A stretch of DNA of 64,000 nt from Typhlomys cinereus (GCA_023101885.1 JALPQD010000245.1:2632786-2696785), one strand, 5' to 3'; positions 34,376 through 46,424 are shown, numbered from the stretch's first letter. Numbers and translations are program-made. Notes: generated from the sequence alone by a model not told the origin.

Positions 34376-35439
34376 CTATGTGGGTGACATTTTCGCAAAC
34401 ACACACACAGTCAGTCAGTCCTGGGGATAAGTTGCTGGTTCTGCTTTCGGTCTGGTCACTACAGCCCTGGCTCATGGGTAAACTGAGGCCAGAGGACTCT
34501 TTCAGGGGCTTTGCTCACAGCCAGCTCCCTGCATGGTGAACGGTGCACGTGCCCTCCAGACAGGCACAGAGTGTGTAGGTTTCCACGGTGGCTCATTGAT
34601 CGGCTTCCGCAGCATCTTCTCAAATGCTTTCCTCATTTTCTCTCCTGATTCGGGGAAGGCCAGTCATTTGGCAGTGGAAGGTGAGTGAATTTCTTTCCCA
34701 GGAAGTGACCTGTGGGGGTCCGCTCTCCCCTGCCGACTTACCTGGACACTCTTGTCATCCCAAGGCCAAGATCCTGCTAAGACTGTCCTCTGCAGGTTGG
34801 GGCTCTTCAAAGGCCTTTTAAACTGTCCCCATGTAGAGACAGGGAAAAGCTCCCTTTTACCTACACCCTTTGCAGCTGGCCTCTGGTTCCTGTCCAATAC
34901 TAGACTTGCGCTGGAGACTATGGGCAGCAGCCCCAGACATTTAGAACACTCACTGTCTTTTGTGACTTTCCCCATCTGCTCAGTTCCTTGGTGACCCACC
35001 TTTGACCATCCTCAGAACTTTTGGTTACACGTGGATAATGACTCGGATTGATCCACCATTCCTACTGGGAGGAACCAATCCATAGTCATTCTCCACTTAC
35101 TTTATTTGGAAATCTAGCCACAATGACAGGGCGTTTTGATACAGGAAGCTAAAGAAGTTAACATGTAGCTGTACACATAGGAAGACAGGTGGGTTTTAGT
35201 GAAGGTCCGTAGCTGTGCCGGTGATGGCAGATGCAGGGAATGGGCAATCATCTTTAAACCAAGGCTTGAAGTTCTCCCAAACGTGCAGCTTGGGAGCGAT
35301 TAAAAATCACATGGTGGTGATTTCAATCACTCACACCTTAGGGGGGGGTAAATCATGCTAATGTAGGATCTGCTAACTTTGATGGTAAATAGCTCAAGAT
35401 TTCTGTCTCAACCATCTGTTTTGCTATTGGCATGTGAGT
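34376..35439. other. Non-repetitive interval
   Basis: About 1 kb of ordinary sequence; no recognised repeat or gene. Confidence 0.4.
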
Positions 35440-35995
35440 ACAACACGGACCACAGTGTCAGTGAAAGAACATAGCAATGTTCCAATAAAACTTTATTTAC
35501 AATAATGGCCCCTGTTGAGATCTTTCCCCTCCCATGGTGAAATGTCCATAGACCAAATCCCCTGCAGGTCTTGTGAACGTGCACATAGCTGCAGTGAGTT
35601 CACGGATGCAGTGAGTTCCTGTCATGTCCAGATAATACTTGCCGGCAGCAACACCTCCCCCCATACACCCCTCGGCTTCAAGCTCTTATGTTCACATCTC
35701 CCTGAGAGACTATTGAGGTTCAATACTAGATGGGTGGGAGAAGGAAGATGCTTTCCTCGATGGAAAACCCACTGATGTATATGATTCTTGCTCTGGCAAG
35801 TGCTCAGGCCCATGCCATCAAAAGCAGCCCAGACGCAACTCAGTGGCCACATGCTCAAAAAGATGTGAATGGAGGGCGGCTGGTAGGGAAGAAGGGCTGT
35901 AATGGAAAGAGAGGGGGGATGGGATGGATATTAAGGTGTGGGATTATTCTAAATTCACTGCATTCATGTGTGAGACGTTAAAGAATCAAAATTTT
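35440..35995 (-). repeat. Old interspersed-repeat remnants
   Basis: 'GTTCCAATAAAACTTTATTT' at about 35480 is a phrase of a mammal-wide repeat, seen in opposite orientation near 20465. 'CAGTGAGTTCCTGTCATGTC' with 'AGCTCTTATGTTCACA' resembles antisense 3' regions of older rodent L1. Both assignments are tentative. Confidence 0.35.
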
Positions 35996-36763
35996 TAAAA
36001 ATGGATCCAGGATCAGATTTGGGTCACAATGTAGTTAAGAACAGTCCAAACTTTCAGCAACTACCCTGCTGAGGTCTCCCCCGGTGTGTGGATTACAGGT
36101 GTGGTCCCCCCACCCCCAACCCCATAGCTGCAAGCTCTCGTAAATAGTAGCATCATGGTTCGTTCAAATAACTCCCTAAACATGAAATGGAGGTTAACAT
36201 TTGGAAGGAGAAGACTCCAAAAGAACTAAAAATATATCTTTTTTTTTCTTTTTCTTTTCAAAAATTTAAATGTGATTGTTGGAAATAAAAAGTCCCAGTT
36301 AGTGCCAAGAAGGAGTTTGGCTGGGGAAGGAAGCAGGGAAAATAATAATAACAAATTACCTGGGCTACCGCCAAGCTGTACAGAAACGTTATGGTTCCGG
36401 GCAGCGGAAGCCAAATGTGAAAACAAAGAGTTTGTGAGAGGAAGGTGGAGCCTTGGAAGGAGGATCTGCAGGAGCGCAGGGAGTGGGTTCACAGTGTGGG
36501 GGTGGCTTGGACCCAGGGGCGTGGTGAGCTTGGCTGTCGAAGTCTCTGATTCATGAACTGGCTGCCCATCACCCAATGACTTAGCTCCCACAGGCTGGAT
36601 TTCCATTCCTGTCCTTCTACATCTGATAGCACGTAGGCTTTGGAAAAACCCGATGGGTTATGGGTCCACCTCAAGGGGCACAGTGATCCATCCACATTCT
36701 AGAAGCAATACCAGCACTCCAGAGAGGAGAGCTGCAGAATTGAGCCAGCACTTCATGGCTTGG
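35996..36763. other. Mostly non-repetitive interval
   Basis: A B1-like antisense trace at about 36060-36110 ('TACCCTGCTGAGGTC', 'GGATTACAGGTGTGG'), otherwise no feature. Confidence 0.35.
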
Positions 36764-37188
36764 TGTCATAGTCAGATGCACGTGTCAACTTGACAGTTGA
36801 GGATTTGGGCTCTGGGCACATTTGTAGAGAATTACTAGTTTGCTCAGAGTAAACCTGCAGGAGGTTGTCTAGTGGATGGGGAAGGCCCAGCCTATGGTGG
36901 GTGGGACTGGTCCCCAGGCAGGTGAATAAAATGGAGAGAACTGTTTAAGGAGAGTCAGCATCTTTGTGTGCACTTAGCCAGACATGCTGGTCTAGCAAGT
37001 TAAGGATCATCCCTCTCTCAGCTCTTATGCGGATATTATGTGGCCAGTTCTTCAACTCTGTGGAGATGGTACATGATCTCCTGCTAAGACAGACAAACAA
37101 CTATAACCAGGAATTGTAATTGAAAATAAATGCCTTGTTCCCTGGTGGTGATTTTATCAGCATCCATGCAGGTGAACTGCTACACACA
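36764..37188 (+). mobile_element. Solo LTR of the 7076-type family, diverged
   Basis: Starts TGTCATAGTC and carries 'GTGTCAACTTGACAGTTGAG', 'GGCCCAGCCTATGGTGGGTG' and 'AAATAAATGCCTTGTTCCC'. A segment of about 15 bases present in siblings is missing near 36832. The right end is blurred by a CACACA stretch, so no duplication could be assigned. Confidence 0.8.
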
Positions 37189-37322
37189 GCTTTGTGAACA
37201 GAAGCCCAGTGGATCCAGCACAGCTCCAAAGGCTGATACTGAAGTTAAAATCTGGAGCCATCCCCCTGCCTCGGCTGCCCTACTTATGTGACTCCTTTGA
37301 CAAGAACGAAAAGAGGCATCCT

Positions 37323-37572
37323 GGGCTGTGGGGATGGCTCAGGAGTTAAGACTCTGCCTCACAAGTAGAAGGATGTGAGTTCAGATCCAGGATCCCATTT
37401 AAAATTAATCTCCAGGCAGAAATGGAGCCAGCCTGCATTCTTCTGGCTCTGAAAGACAAAGCCTGAAATCCCAGAGCAAAGCAAAAAAGGAGACAGAACA
37501 ACCAAGGATGATTCCTGAAGTCACCCTTGACTTCCATAGGCACATACAGTGCCCTCTGATACACGCATACAT

Positions 37573-37617
<45 letters not shown>

Positions 37618-37626
37618 TAAAGAGGA
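37323..37626 (+). mobile_element. CA-tailed B2-like SINE, sense
   Basis: Head 'GATGGCTCAGGAGTTAAGAC', B box 'GTGAGTTCAGATCC', body 'AAGGATGATTCCTGAAGTC', CA run 37576-37614, end AAATAAAG. Flanked by AAAAGAGGCATCCT (37309-37322) and AAAAGAGGCTCCT (37627-37639). Confidence 0.85.
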
Positions 37627-37639
37627 AAAAGAGGCTCCT

Positions 37640-39580
37640 TTAGTAAAAAGACAAACACAAACTATGTCTTGCATTTAGGTTAAGGGAGAAAGTTGATTTT
37701 TATAAAAAAAAAAAGAAAAGGGGAAGTAAGAGAAGGCGAAAGAGAACAGACATTGGGGGGAAAAAAGTCCCACAAAGCAATGGGTGACCGTTCTGCCATG
37801 GGTGAATTAGGTGTGATGCAGACATAGGAGATAACACTACGCAGCTATTTAAAAGTTAGCTTTCTTCCTGATATTACTAAGCAAAACAACAAGCTGGAGT
37901 ATAGCTTATTGTACAGCATCTTGCCGCTTAGAAAACAAAGACATCTGAGGTTCATGTAAGGTTTCCATGACAAAGAAAAAGTGGAAAATGTCATTTCACT
38001 TTATTTGGTCACGTTTACTTCAGGCTTAGACTTAGAAAAGACAGGACAAGATTTGCTAACTTGGTTAGCAAATAGAATAGATGATGATTGTCAAAAAAAA
38101 AAATCAGCGCCAACCAATAAAATACATCCTTCTATTAGGACTGGGGGTGGGAAGAGCTTTGGTGTCAGAATTCACTTGTCACCCTCCAGACTTGCTTCCG
38201 TAGGCTCTCTGGTAGAACAGCCAAGTTCTGTCCACCTCGAAAGACCACTGAGCCTTCACGCTCTTCAATCCATTTCTTTGGAAAGGGTCAAACAGCTGCA
38301 ATGGGAAGAGCCTGCATTAAGAGAGCCCAAGTGTAAGAATGCTTACATTTTAAAATGTAAATTTTAAATTTAAATGGGCTCTGGGTGAGGTGGAAAGCCA
38401 AGGAGTTTGAAAAGTCAGGCGAATTCTCCCAGCCTGCCACATGGGTGGATACATCTCAGCCCATCTAAACTATGGAGGAAGATGGATTAAGCAACAGTAG
38501 GAAGTGGCATCTAGAAGCCACACCCCTTTCTTGCTGTGGCTCTTTCTGACACTATCCATCTCAGGATCAAACGGTAGATTTCATGCTACATTTAAAGACC
38601 TGCAAATAAACTTGTGTTGTGCTTTTGTTGGGCAACTCGAGTTCTTGCCGATAGAGGGCGTCCAGCTAACTAAAGAGACACCCTGTCCTGGGGTGGCCCT
38701 TCCCCCTTTAGAAGGCTGGACTTGATTCAGGGACAGCCCTTTTGCTAGACAAATGCCAGCATATGCAGCAGCTGAATAAATAATATGAATAGCATAGTTA
38801 TTGGCGTCCCATGTAGAAAAAAATGAGTAATGCAGTCTGCTTGTGTTTCCAAGACGGGTCATATGACTATCAAACAAAATAAATGGCCATGGCATCCAAA
38901 TAAAAATCCCAACTTCATCATAAAGCTTTGCTTACTGGCCTAATTCACTTATTGGTCTCTAAAGCCTTTCTGGAGCAAGATATTAGAATTATTTCATGCA
39001 ATACAGCGAGGCTGGGCAAGTTGGTGCCAAACATCCTGAGACTGGGAGACCTTAAAGCAAAGGTCAGAATCACTTTTGGGCAGATGGGTGCTTGGTTGCA
39101 ATCCCAGCAACTGGGCAGCTGAGGCAGAAGGATTGTCACAGGAGCGATGGCTGGTGGGTGTACCTGGACATCGTTTCGTTAATCATGGGACACAAAATAC
39201 AGTGAGCATGTAATGAGCTTCATGTATGCACCAGCCAGACGTCCCTATGACCATGCCTTGGTTGCACGGGTTGCTCTTCCAATGTGCTTCAGTTTCCTGT
39301 CTCCTCCCACTGCTGGGCTATTCTAGAATTAAATCTGCAGGCCCCAGCATCTCAGTGCCTCAGCAACTTGTCTGGTGTCCTATTTAGGTGTTACAACTCA
39401 GTGGTGTCTTTTAAAAGTCTAGGGTAGCTGCAAAGGATTCTGGGTAACTGGTTTTCCACATGTCACAGACTATTTGTCTTCCAACCTGCAATTCATGATC
39501 ACACACTGGGATTACAGATGCACAGGGCGTCTGACTTCTTTACATGGATCAAACTCATGTTGTCAGGGTATCTTCTGTCT
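37640..39580. other. Mostly non-repetitive interval
   Basis: Nearly 2 kb without clear mobile elements except a B1-like trace at about 39085-39140 ('GCAATCCCAGCAACTGGGCA', 'GAGGCAGAAGGATTG'). The 128-codon frame at 37981-38367 has no recognisable domain. Confidence 0.4.
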
Positions 39581-39593
39581 GTCTGTCTGTCTA

Positions 39594-39669
<76 letters not shown>

Positions 39670-39746
39670 ATCCTTTTCTAGGTTATCCTATTCTGTGTGT
39701 CTATCTATATGTCAATCATCTATCATCTATCTATCTTATCCTATTC

Positions 39747-39777
<31 letters not shown>

Positions 39778-40019
39778 CTATCTATCTATCTATCATCTAT
39801 CTCATTCTATCTATCTGTCTATCAATATCTGTCTATATATCTAGCATCTGTCAATAATCTATCATTTATCAATCTTATTCTATCTATCAATATCTGTCTA
39901 TATATCTATCAGCTATCTGTCAATCATCTATCATCTATCTATTATCTATCATCTATTTATCTGTCTATCATCTATCTATTAATCATCTATCATCTATTTA
40001 TCTATCTTTATCTAGCATT

Positions 40020-40051
<32 letters not shown>

Positions 40052-40062
40052 AATCACCTATC
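39581..40062. repeat. (ATCT/GTCT)n tetranucleotide array
   Basis: Pure GTCT and ATCT runs at 39578-39668, then about 390 bases of interrupted ATCT, TATG and ATC units. The Y/L/S-rich frames are translations of it. Confidence 0.95.
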
Positions 40063-40802
40063 CATCCCTTTGAGCCATCTTGCTGGCCCCTGAATCTTCT
40101 TTTCGAGACAAGCTTAGCTGGTTGTGTGCCCTGTAAGGTGAACCTGTATGTCTCCTGTGGTTCTTCTGTCTGTCTCACTTACGTTTCTAACTGGACTGTT
40201 CTGTTGGTCTCACTTACGTTTCTAATGGGACTGCCCCACTTAGCTTTCTGATAATTCCTTGTGGCTGAAGGGTTCTCATTCTTTAGCCTAATTTGCACAT
40301 GTTTTCCAATTTTTCACTTTTATTTTACTTCGCTTGCAGTGCAAGTCTTTATTTTTCAGCAATCAAATTCACTGTCACCACCTTGTCCGGGTGTCAAATT
40401 ATAATTAACTAAACCTTCTCCACTCTGGAGTTAAGGAGACATCCTTCAAGCTTTTCTTCTCATGTCTGTTTCTTTTCATTTTTATTTTGCCACGGAAATC
40501 TTTGACCATTTGGAAATCATTATTATGCACAGTATGAAGATAATATTTAATTTTTTTGCATATAGCAACCCAGTTAGTTAAAAAATGTTAAATAAAATGT
40601 CTACATTGCATGCTCTCTTTCCCTCTCTTCTCTCTCCCTTCCCCTCTACTAGGATTCTCTTCAGATTCCTCCCATCACGTGGTCATGGCGGCTCTTTCCC
40701 TGTCCTATCTGACTTCCAGCTCTCTCTTCTGTTCTGATGCTTTGCCACCTGAAGGCTCCACTATGCTTGTCTTAGCCAGTGGGACCTCAGCTCTAGTAAA
40801 AC
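40063..40802. other. Mostly non-repetitive interval
   Basis: Begins with a trace of an antisense SINE head ('CTTTGAGCCATCTTGCTGGC', 40068-40087) and a short direct repeat (TCTCACTTACGTTTCTAA at about 40173 and 40209). Nothing else recognised. Confidence 0.4.
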
Positions 40803-40813
40803 TTGTATTTCTT

Positions 40814-41044
40814 GGGGCTAGAGAGATAGCTGACATGCTAAAGCCTTTATCTCACATGCAGAAGGACCTGAGCTTGAATCCCAAGATTCCATATAAAATT
40901 GCCGGGCAGATATGGCAGTAATCTGCAATTCTGCCCGTGGAAAGAGGAGCCTGGGAAACCCCAGAGCAAAGGAGTAAGGAGCTAGAGCAATCCAGGGTGT
41001 CACCCTAGGGCCTCCATAGGGATACACAGTGCCCTCTGATACCC

Positions 41045-41098
<54 letters not shown>
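40814..41098 (+). mobile_element. CA-tailed B2-like SINE, sense
   Basis: Head GGGGCTAGAGAGATAGCTGA, body with 'GCAATCCAGGGTGTCACCC', CA run 41045-41096. Flanked by TTGTATTTCTT at 40803-40813 and 41099-41109, a perfect 11-bp duplication. Confidence 0.88.
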
Positions 41099-41100
<2 letters not shown>

Positions 41101-41109
41101 GTATTTCTT

Positions 41110-41487
41110 GCATCTCAAAAAATTGAAAAAGTAAATAAAAAGTAAAATGTCCATGTTTGCCCAATGCAGTCAAGTTAAATCCTGGGTGTTGCACACACAT
41201 TTGCCTCTATGACTGAATTTGTGTTTTGGTCTCTCTGGGGGCCCGTTGTTATCTATGTTCACACATGCAATGATACCATGTTTTAGTATCTAGTAAGACT
41301 AGCATCCAACCATCTACTCTTATTCTAGCTTTTTTTGTGGACTTTGTAATATATTTGTCCAACTCCATTTTTACGGGGATTATGTCTAATTGATTAAGTT
41401 ACTAGCTTGGACACTTTGTGATACTATATCCTTATACAATACAATGTCTTTTGTTTTGTTCAAGTTAAATTTTGCATCCCTTGGAAG
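41110..41487. other. Non-repetitive interval
   Basis: About 380 AT-rich bases, no feature recognised. Confidence 0.35.
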
Positions 41488-41502
41488 TATTTTATGATTC
41501 TT

Positions 41503-41781
41503 TGTTTATTATTTATTCAATTGTGCGTGTATGCGTGTGTGCATGTGTGTGTATGTATGTGTGTGTGTAGAACCAAGGACGAATTCGGGAACCACCATGG
41601 ACTGCCTCCACCTCCTCCTTGTTTACTCTGCCCTGGGATTCACAGGCTCCGCCCTATCAGGACCAGAAACGCAGGCCGCCCCTGCTTTCACCTGGCGTCT
41701 ATATGTGGGGTCTAGGATCCGAACTCAGGACCTTCCGCCTGCAAGGCAGAGGCTTAACCCCTGAGCCGCCTCTCCAGCCCC
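41503..41781 (-). mobile_element. CA-tailed B2-like SINE, young subtype, antisense
   Basis: Antisense copy with TG-rich tail 41524-41569, body 'TGTTTACTCTGCCCTGGGAT' and 'GGCTCCGCCCTATCAGGACC', and head 'TTCCGCCTGCAAGGC' ending CTCTCCAGCCC. Perfect 15-bp duplication TATTTTATGATTCTT at 41488-41502 and 41782-41796. Shares subtype markers with 26724, 49828, 52612 and 57507. Confidence 0.93.
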
Positions 41782-41854
41782 TATTTTATGATTCTTATGA
41801 TAGTTACTTTCTTGTTAAGTATATAGCTAGATATTTATCATTCACTCACTTTGT

Positions 41855-42210
41855 GTGATGTGTGTGTGATATGTATGAATCTTCATGCATGCGCATATCT
41901 GCATGTGTGTGTGTCTATGATGTGCATGTGATGTGTGTGTAGCATATGTGCATGTCTGCATGTATATTTGCATGTACACAGAGTGTGTGCGATCTGTTTG
42001 CATGTATGTGACTACATGTGTGTGCATGGTATTCATATATGTGCTATTCATGTTTACATGTATGTATGATGTGCACATGTCTGCATGTTTATGCAATGGT
42101 ATGCAAGTGTGTATGGCATGTAGTGGTATGCATGGTGTGCATGTATGTGTGGTGTGCATGAGTGTCTGCTTGTCCGCATCTATGTGGTGGCACACGTATG
42201 CATGTAGAAG
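41855..42210. repeat. TGCATG/TGTG-rich tract
   Basis: About 350 bases of degenerate TG, TGCATG and GTATG sequence. Confidence 0.85.
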
Positions 42211-42464
42211 CTCAAGGTTGGTGCCAGGAACCATCTTTGATGATTCTTGTACATTAATCTTTCAAATAGCCCACTACTCACAAATAGGGCTTGCTGTGGG
42301 GTTTCCCCGTCTTGGTCCTCTGAAGTGGGAATCTCAGGTGGGCACCACACCTACCTGGCAACTGCATAGATTCTGGGCAACTGAATTCTGGTTCCTTGCT
42401 TGGACAGGGAGCACTTTAACCATGAGCCCCAACATATGCGCTTCCTTTTAAAATTATTTTTGAA
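42211..42464 (-). mobile_element. Possible old SINE/L1-like remnant, antisense
   Basis: 'GGGGTTTCCCCGTCTTGG', 'GAATCTCAGGTGGGCACC' and 'GGAGCACTTTAACCATGAGC' echo a B4-type antisense end. Weak. Confidence 0.3.
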
Positions 42465-42469
42465 CTTTG

Positions 42470-42514
<45 letters not shown>

Positions 42515-42660
42515 ATACACCTATGGTGCATGTGTGGGAGTCAGAGAGCAGCTTACTTAAGTCGCTTCTCTCCTTCCACCGCATGGATTCTGGAGCTGTC
42601 AGGTCTGTGGTAACTTGAGTTTTCAAGAGTTTGTTTCTGAGGGTGTCTTCCTTTGAGACT
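42465..42660 (-). mobile_element. B3-type SINE with CA array, antisense
   Basis: TG run 42469-42512, then 'GGAGTCAGAGAGCAGCTTAC' and 'CTTCTCTCCTTCCACCGCAT', the antisense B3 body. Confidence 0.6.
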
Positions 42661-43445
42661 GGCCATGCCCTCATTCACATTTTCCCCATTTCCCTGTAGA
42701 CTCATTTAAATCTTAAAGTTATGAGCTTTTTAATTTTTTTTGAGGGGGGTTACAGCTGATGCTGTTACACCATAATTAGAAACTTAGAAATATGTGGGGA
42801 GGGATGCAATCCAGCCTGGATACATTTGGAGCTAAATCTGCAACTTACATAATCAGCAATAATTTAGTACTGAATCTTAATCATTATAATTAGAAAGGCC
42901 CACTTTCCTAATGGATGGTTAGAATTATGGTAACCAGTGCTTAACGGGCTTACTTTAGATATTCTTATAATTAAGAATGTGTAGGCAGTCTGCTTGTGTC
43001 TTCCAAAATATGATTCACAAAACCGCCCCTTTGTGAAAATAAGGTCACTCGGGAAAGCACGATTCTGTGCGCTCCACTTTGGCAAATGACTTTGGTTTCT
43101 AAGTTTCAAAAGAGCCACCTGCATCCTATAATTACAGCCGTGTGTTGTTCCTCCAAACCCTCGACAGACTGAGGATCCCAAGGTCTGAGACGTAACTTCT
43201 CACAGTGTGTGCGGAAGGTCAGAAGTTCTGCGGATCAGCTGGAGACCAGGGTGGGCATGAGAGCAAAAGAGCTAGACAGGTGTGTGAGGGAGAGTTGTGG
43301 CCGAGCCGCTTGCTGCCTGGGGAAGCTGGCCAACCCCACCGAACATCTGTTTCTTGTGTTGTATAATGTGGAGACCAGAATATGGTGCGATTCTGAAAAG
43401 TCACCCATATGAGTTCAGAGTTCATGCTATTCCGTTTTATATTTT
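42661..43445. other. Non-repetitive interval
   Basis: About 780 bases without recognised element. A 105-codon minus frame (42864-43181) has no known domain. Confidence 0.4.
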
Positions 43446-43449
43446 TTGC

Positions 43450-43695
43450 ATGTGTGCTCCTGTGTGTGTGTGTGTGTACAAGAGGACACTTAAGTGTGTA
43501 TACTCGAAGGTGACTTTAGAGTCATCCTGGATTGTTCTGCCTCCTTATTGCTTTGCTTTGGGTTTTTCCAAGCTCTGCCTTCTAGGGCTGCCACCATATC
43601 TACCCACTGCCATATCTACCCAGCACTTCTACATGGGATCTGGGGATCTGAACTCAGGACCTTCTGCTTGCAACAAGTACCCTCGAACAGCAAGA
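43450..43695 (-). mobile_element. CA-tailed B2-like SINE, antisense
   Basis: TG run 43460-43477, 'GAGTCATCCTGGATTGTTC', 'TTGCTTTGGGTTTTTCC', then 'GATCTGAACTCAGGACCTTC'. It carries a short internal duplication of CATATCTACCCA at about 43596 and 43610. The head end is eroded. Confidence 0.8.
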
Positions 43696-44110
43696 GAGTT
43701 TATCATTTATGATGTCTTACTGAGCCCGAAGCTGCTTGCTCATTAATTTAACTCTTCCTTCTAAAATAAGCCTTGATGTGATGAAGGAAAAAAATAATAT
43801 CTCTGTAAAAACAAAACAAAAATAAAACCTTGTTTCTCAGGATAAGGCCTGATGCAGCCTGCAACAGGATGAGAGACACAAACAGAAGTTACTTGGTAGA
43901 GTTCCTAGAACCCAAGGAATGAGCTTAACTCAGAGTCCCTTTTATCCCTTTCTCTAGAATGCAGATGTGATGGCCAGAACAGTTGCAGCCACTTAACTAC
44001 CTCGAGGTAATTTGGAGAAAGAAGTCACATGCTAGGAGTAGCAAGACTAGCAAACAGGACATTAGTGTCTCACCTTAAGGTAGAGGTCAAATAATAGCAA
44101 GAACAAACTC
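43696..44110. other. Non-repetitive interval
   Basis: About 400 bases, no recognised feature. Confidence 0.35.
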
Positions 44111-44113
44111 ATA

Positions 44114-44762
44114 TTTTTTTATATCACCAACAGATTTATTTTAAAGGAATGGATTAAAGGGGGAAAATAGAGCACAGAAGTATGGAACAGAAAATAAATA
44201 CAAACATTAAGTTGTTTTATTATTTTATAACTGCAATAAACTAGTCTAGAGGATGCCCTGTACAAAACAATAAAGACTCAAAACGGGGTGTTCTCTTGGA
44301 GAGGCTGAAGATTTCAGTATCTAGTATTTGGAATTTATGCTGCAATCCTTGCTTTTGGATGGATTGCTGGGTATTTGGCACCATCCATGCTTTTAACCAA
44401 ATTTGAGCAGAAGCACGGCTACCTGACCCAGGTACAAGTAGATGAAGTGTTTGGTTTCATGTGTCACATAACTGCCGAAGTTCCGTCCCACCATGCAGTG
44501 CCAGGTGGGGTTGTACTTCTTGTCAAACTCTTTCTCAATGGGCTGGAGAGATGGCTCAGGAGTTAAGACTCTGTCTCACAAGCAGAAGGTCCTGAGTTTG
44601 GATCCCAGATCACACATAAAAACACCAGGCAGAAACAGCAGTGGCCTTTACTTCTGACCCTGGTGGGCAGAGCCTGGGAAATCCCAAAGTGAAGTGAAAA
44701 GGAGGTAGAAGCAATCCAGGATGATTCCTGAAGTCACCCTTGGTCCTCCACAGTGCCTTCTG

Positions 44763-44811
<49 letters not shown>

Positions 44812-44957
44812 TAAATAAATAAATTTAAGAACAAAACAAAACTCCTTCTTGGTAGGGGCTGCAATATCCTTCTCTGCATTGCATTTCCCCAAAGCTTGAG
44901 TCCTGCACTCCACAGAGTCCTTTTGCATCTCCTCTGATGTGTCTGCATTTTTCTTAT
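44114..44957 (-). pseudogene. DYNLL1: Processed pseudogene of dynein light chain LC8 type 1, split by a SINE
   Basis: LC8 is an 89-residue dimeric hub of dynein motors. On the minus strand, [19 protein letters not shown] is readable from about 44957 to 44849, and the frame resumes after the SINE with [13 protein letters not shown] at about 44535. It continues through [20 protein letters not shown] and [12 protein letters not shown] to a stop at about 44392. DSVEC and ALx point to DYNLL1 rather than DYNLL2. About 280 bases of 3' UTR follow, with AATAAA near 44140 and an A run at 44114-44120. The first eight or so codons are missing and there are no introns, so this is a 5'-truncated retrocopy. 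A CA-tailed SINE (44537-44837) sits between KKEF and its duplicated copy. It cannot make LC8. Confidence 0.88.
44537..44837 (+). mobile_element. CA-tailed B2-like SINE inside the DYNLL1 pseudogene
   Basis: Head GGGCTGGAGAGATGGCTCAG, B box 'CTGAGTTTGGATCCC', CA run 44765-44809, end AATTAAATAAATAAATTTAA. Flanked by AAACTCTTTCT (44525-44535) and AAACTCCTTCT (44838-44848), the duplicated pseudogene codons. Confidence 0.92.
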
Positions 44958-44959
44958 TT

Positions 44960-45315
44960 TATTTTTTCATATATGTGTGTCTAGGGTGTGTGGATGCACA
45001 CGTGTGCATGTGCATGTGTGCACTTGAGTGTGTGGGCTTGTGGAGGCCCAAGGGTGACCTCAGGAATAATTCTTGATCACTCTTCCACTTTACTGTTTTG
45101 AGCCCGGGTCTCTAATTGAACCCAGAACGTGCCATTACAGCTGGTCTGACTAGCCAGCCTGCTCGGGATTTTCAGGCTCCACCTTCCAGGGCTGGAATTA
45201 CAGGCAGACTGCCACACCCACATGGCATTTTTATGTGGAGTCTGGCGATCCAAACTCAGGTCCCTTTGCTTGTAAGGCAAAAGCTTTAACCACTGAGATG
45301 TCTCCCCAGCCCCAA
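44960..45315 (-). mobile_element. CA-tailed B2-like SINE, long diverged copy, antisense
   Basis: TG/CATG tail at 44972-45030, 'GGTGACCTCAGGAATAATTC', 'TTCAGGCTCCACCTTCCAGG', and head 'CCACTGAGATGTCTCCCCAG'. About 70 extra bases in the middle (45100-45170) suggest an internal insertion or duplication. Confidence 0.75.
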
Positions 45316-45411
45316 CCTCATATTTTAAACAGGCATGTATTCCTTTGAGTCTCTTACTCTTTCTGACTTGATATGCTTACTAAAATAAAATGGAAGAACT
45401 TTGTGGGCAGC

Positions 45412-45527
45412 CAGGCATAGTGGTACATACCTGCTGATCCCAGTTCATGACAGACCGAGGCAGGTGGATTGCCAGTTCAAAGCCAGCCAGGGATACAAAG
45501 TGATACTCCATCTCAAAAAACAAGTCA
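45412..45527 (+). mobile_element. B1-like SINE, sense
   Basis: 'CCAGGCATAGTGGTACATAC', 'CCGAGGCAGGTGGATTG', 'CAGTTCAAAGCCAGCCAGG' and 'GATACTCCATCTCAAAAAA' follow 7SL-derived B1 order with an A-rich end. Confidence 0.8.
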
Positions 45528-46424
45528 ACAAGGGTAACAAACAGAATTCAGTTATTTTTCTTTCTGACTGGTGAAGACTCACATTGCTTCTTCATAGCAA
45601 ATTATTTATGTTATTTTTATAATGAGCAAACTAAATAAACTCATGTACCCTCTGCCCAACACTGTGGCAAACACAATAAGAATGTGGTGAATCCTCCCAA
45701 TTGCTCGTAGACACCAGGCAATTACAACTCCACATATAGTTTCATCATCTTAGTACCCTGGCAGCCCAAACCCAAGTGCTGGAAAAAAGTTATAAATACC
45801 TGGCTAGATTCCCTCCTGGGTATCAAAGCAACATTATCTGCATTTAATAGTCAGTAAGAATCAGACTGAAAAATGCTCTTCTTTCATAATGATTTTTTAA
45901 AAAAAAAAAACTCTTCTTCTACCAAAAGAAAAAGATCCATTTGTAAAGATAGAGAAAGTGAGTTTTGGAAGCTTGTCCTGAAATAAGCTGCCATCAGGAT
46001 GCTGCACATTGGAAGGTCATTTGAGCCATGAGCATCTATAAGCAGCCTGAGTTCTTAGCAATGCCTTTGTCCAAAAGGTAAGTGCATGCTTATTTTTCCA
46101 TTCATCATGTGGGCCTTGCTGAGGTGGGGTCAGATGCTGGGGGTGGAACGCAGGGGATTGTGGCTTGGGAACAGCCACAGCCACAGGGATTTCTCTGCTC
46201 TTTGTTTATGGGGGTCATTGTTAAGGTCGAAGGACTGTCTCTACACTGTGTTAACTTGACCATTGCATTAAAGTTCAGACATGATGGTGTTCGTACACCA
46301 CTGGCTTTTTGAAACTGAGTATGAATTTTGGGAAAATCCAGAGTCTGTTACTTCATACAGTGAGACATTTCATGGTTGTACATATTGATATCATTAATAA
46401 CACCTCTGTGATGTGAGTATAACA
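45528..46424. other. Non-repetitive interval
   Basis: About 900 bases of ordinary sequence; no gene or repeat recognised. Confidence 0.4.
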
